A stretch of DNA of 7,054 nucleotides, taken from assembly GCA_022784805.1 (NCBI GenBank), contig JALFYG010000238.1, positions 1 through 7,054 on the forward strand, in the 5' to 3' direction. This document shows, one piece after another, positions 5,351 to 7,054 of the stretch. The notes under the pieces are model-generated. The model saw only the letters and a list, made by a program, of their open reading frames with translations, ran no database searches and was not told where the DNA came from. The translations under genes were made by a program, and so were the position numbers. The DNA is from Spirochaetales bacterium (GTDB taxonomy: Bacteria > Spirochaetota > Spirochaetia > Sphaerochaetales > Sphaerochaetaceae). Positions within the stretch are counted from its first letter, which is position 1; every line of letters starts with the position of its first letter.

Positions 5351-6115
5351 TCAAAGTTTCTTTAGAAAATCCTCCATTTTCTCACCCCACTCAGATAAGG
5401 AGTCAAAACGCCAATCAGCATAATCATCAAGATACGTGGAGTCCCTGTTGACGATACAGATTTTTCCTCCGCTACGAGCAGTCCTGTATGGCAGGGATGC
5501 CGCTGGCTGAACAACAAGAGATGATCCAAGGACAATACACAAGTCTGGTCTAAGGAAAGCTGAGTCTGCTTTGTATAAAAGCTCGGAATCCAGATTCTCT
5601 CCATAGAAGACGATATAAGGTTTTACAAGACCTCCGCAGTGAGGACACATAGGAACCACATCTCTGTCCACAAGTTCCTTTGTCCAATCAAAGGTTAAGC
5701 CTTCTCCACACTTTGTGCAGTAGCTTTTCTCTATGGTTCCATGGAGTTCATATACCTTCCTACTTCCTTCCCTTGTATGGAGGCCATCGATGTTTTGGGT
5801 AAAGATACCTTCAGACAGCATCCCCTTCTCTTCCATGATACGTAAGACTCTATGAACAACATTTGGTTCATAATCATGCATGTTATACCAAGCGTCTTTC
5901 GCCCAAGAATAAAAGACTGAAGGATGGTCCATAAAGAAATCGATGTCGAGAATATCCTCAACCTTCATATGTCCAAAATCCTGGCTATAATAGCCGTTGG
6001 AGGACCTGAAGTCCTTTATCCCTGATAAAGTAGATATACCCGCTCCTGTAAGGACTACAGTTTTCTTGGAACTCTTAAGAGCTTCAAAGAATGAGTCATA
6101 GTCACTCTTTTTCAA
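5351..6115 (-). CDS. Sir2-family NAD-dependent protein deacylase (sirtuin)
   Basis: The enzyme would remove acyl groups from lysines using NAD+, giving nicotinamide and O-acyl-ADP-ribose; it is cytoplasmic. Motifs in order are VVLTGAGISTLSGIKDFRS (NAD-binding Rossmann part), FTQNIDGLH, ELHG with the catalytic His, a four-cysteine zinc site (CTKC and CPHC), KPYIVFYGE and LGSSLVVQPAASLP. The protein is complete. I chose the TTG start at 6113-6115 because GAGGTGA lies five bases upstream and because the GAGIS motif then begins at about residue 24, typical for bacterial sirtuins. This gives 254 residues and a 14-base overlap with the upstream miaB end. An ATG at 6140-6142 would add nine residues but has no ribosome site and overlaps miaB by 41 bases. 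Overlap suggests an operon with miaB and coupled translation. Deacetylase versus desuccinylase preference is not settled: I did not identify the Tyr/Arg pair that marks desuccinylases. Confidence 0.95.
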   Translation of the reverse strand: MKKSDYDSFFEALKSSKKTVVLTGAGISTLSGIKDFRSSNGYYSQDFGHMKVEDILDIDFFMDHPSVFYSWAKDAWYNMHDYEPNVVHRVLRIMEEKGMLSEGIFTQNIDGLHTREGSRKVYELHGTIEKSYCTKCGEGLTFDWTKELVDRDVVPMCPHCGGLVKPYIVFYGENLDSELLYKADSAFLRPDLCIVLGSSLVVQPAASLPYRTARSGGKICIVNRDSTYLDDYADWRFDSLSEWGEKMEDFLKKL

Positions 6116-7054
6116 TTTCTTCACCTCGAAATGTATTTCCATTTAATTCAGTGGCTCTTACGTATACGACGTCTCCGTTCTTATGATTAGAGTGAGGAAG
6201 GAAAGATACATACTCATTGTGCTCTGTGCGTAAGAGATACCTGGAGCTATCATCCCTTGTGACACTGGTTACGATACCAATAGTCTCGAAAGGAAGAGAG
6301 GCTGTCTTTATTCTTTTCTGCCTTTCTATCTGCTCGTTGATAAGTCTCTCAAGTCTCTGTATCTTTATCTTCTCTTCAATCTGACCTTCCATCTTCTCAG
6401 CCCTTGTGCCTTCACGAGGGTTGAAGTAATACATAAAAGCTTCTGTGCAGCTCATCTTTTCCATCATAGAGAGGGTTTCCAGATACTCTTCCTCTGTCTC
6501 TGAAGGGAAACCTACGATGACGTCAGTGCTTAGTGTAAGAGAAGGTATCTCGCTCTTCATCTTGTCTATGAGCTCAATAAACTTCTCTCTTGTGGTATGA
6601 CGGTTCATCAGCTGCAAAATTCTTGTATTTCCTGACTGCATAGGTAAATGGATGTGCTTTGCAACCTTTTTATTGTCACGAATGACTCTCACAAGGTCAT
6701 CTGAGAAATCTTTAGGATGAGGTGACTCAAATCTTACCCAAAGTATGTTGTTCATATATTGGGTTATGATCTCCAATAACTTAGGAAAGTCTACACTTTC
6801 GCCGTTATATGTGGATGAATAAGAGTTAACATTCTGGCCAAGAAGTGTGATCTCCTTCACTCCTTTCTCATCCATATACTTTACTTCTTCTATGATACTC
6901 TCCACGTCTCTGGAGACTTCTCGACCTCTAACATAAGGAACAATGCAGTAGGAGCAGAAGTTATTGCAGCCATTCATGATTGGGATATAAGAAGAGAACT
7001 CACCCTCTTTATAGTGGGAGGCAAGGAAAGAGTACTTCTCACTCTTCTCCTCTT
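6102..7054 (-). CDS. miaB: MiaB, tRNA-2-methylthio-N6-dimethylallyladenosine synthase, 3' part
   Basis: This radical SAM enzyme adds the methylthio group to i6A37 of tRNAs reading UNN codons. The gene enters from beyond the window's right edge; its N-terminal MTTase domain is mostly missing. The frame is open through the edge (visible start EEKSEKYSFLASHYKEGEF, then SYIPIMNGC), so the ATG at 6975-6977 is internal. Signatures are GCNNFCSYCIVPYVRGREVS with the radical SAM cysteines (about 6945-6968), ITLLGQNVNSY, HIHLPMQSGNTRIL, LMNRHTTREKF and STDVIVGFPSETEEEY. A TRAM domain for tRNA binding fills roughly the last 64 codons (FETIGIVTSV to NTFRGEE). LLGQNVNSY and GREVSR favour MiaB over RimO and MtaB. 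The stop overlaps the start of the Sir2 gene. Confidence 0.96.
   Translation of the reverse strand, partial: EEKSEKYSFLASHYKEGEFSSYIPIMNGCNNFCSYCIVPYVRGREVSRDVESIIEEVKYMDEKGVKEITLLGQNVNSYSSTYNGESVDFPKLLEIITQYMNNILWVRFESPHPKDFSDDLVRVIRDNKKVAKHIHLPMQSGNTRILQLMNRHTTREKFIELIDKMKSEIPSLTLSTDVIVGFPSETEEEYLETLSMMEKMSCTEAFMYYFNPREGTRAEKMEGQIEEKIKIQRLERLINEQIERQKRIKTASLPFETIGIVTSVTRDDSSRYLLRTEHNEYVSFLPHSNHKNGDVVYVRATELNGNTFRGEEIEKE
6121..6127 (-). promoter_or_regulatory. Ribosome binding site of the Sir2 gene, inside miaB
   Basis: GAGGTGA on the minus strand is followed by AGAAA and then TTG (6113-6115). It lies within the last codons of miaB and supports a TTG start over the ATG at 6140-6142, which has no purine-rich site upstream. 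Confidence 0.55.

Noticed and set aside
5362..5961. Alternative-frame open stretches within the Sir2 gene
   Set aside because: The Sir2 frame has every family motif; the other frames are by-products.
6975..6977. ATG as the start of miaB
   Set aside because: It falls right before the GCNNFCSYC cluster motif and the frame remains open and family-like to the window edge, so the gene begins outside the window.

Overview
The window is a compact bacterial chromosome segment of low to moderate GC. It holds eight protein genes, two of them cut by the window edges, and one stable RNA gene. A PEGA plus SUMF1-type membrane protein beside smpB, the divergent form of LepB, and the overall gene set suggest a spirochaete, perhaps related to Sphaerochaeta or Treponema. 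That is inference from gene content; no phylogenetic marker was tested. I see no transposon, phage, CRISPR array, integron or other mobile element.

Left arm (1-2292, minus strand). A signal peptidase I gene (lepB) is followed after one base by a HemW-type radical SAM gene. Further downstream lies the 5' end of a YebC/PmpR-family gene, which has its own promoter.

Centre (2293-4284). A 63-bp divergent promoter region separates lepB from a plus-strand pair. The first gene of the pair encodes a membrane-anchored protein with a PEGA-like domain and a C-terminal SUMF1 (formylglycine-generating-enzyme-like) domain. The second is smpB, whose ATG directly follows the first gene's stop. A hairpin terminator lies between smpB and the convergent TetR-type gene.

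Right arm (4285-7054, minus strand). From upstream to downstream this reads miaB (tRNA methylthiotransferase, 5' end outside the window), a Sir2-family deacylase overlapping its end, ssrA (tmRNA), and a TetR-type regulator starting 41 bases after the tmRNA. The two partners of trans-translation, SmpB and tmRNA, are therefore about 630 bp apart, with only the regulator between them.

Most genes are housekeeping: protein export, trans-translation, tRNA modification and iron-sulfur/haem-related radical SAM chemistry. The least ordinary points are a divergent promoter pair whose geometry predicts nearly leaderless mRNAs on both sides, the PEGA-SUMF1 protein lacking the FGE catalytic cysteines at the expected site, the altered signature boxes in LepB, the 18-residue tmRNA tag with no encoded CCA, and the tight ssrA-tetR arrangement. 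I found no convincing new multi-gene system.
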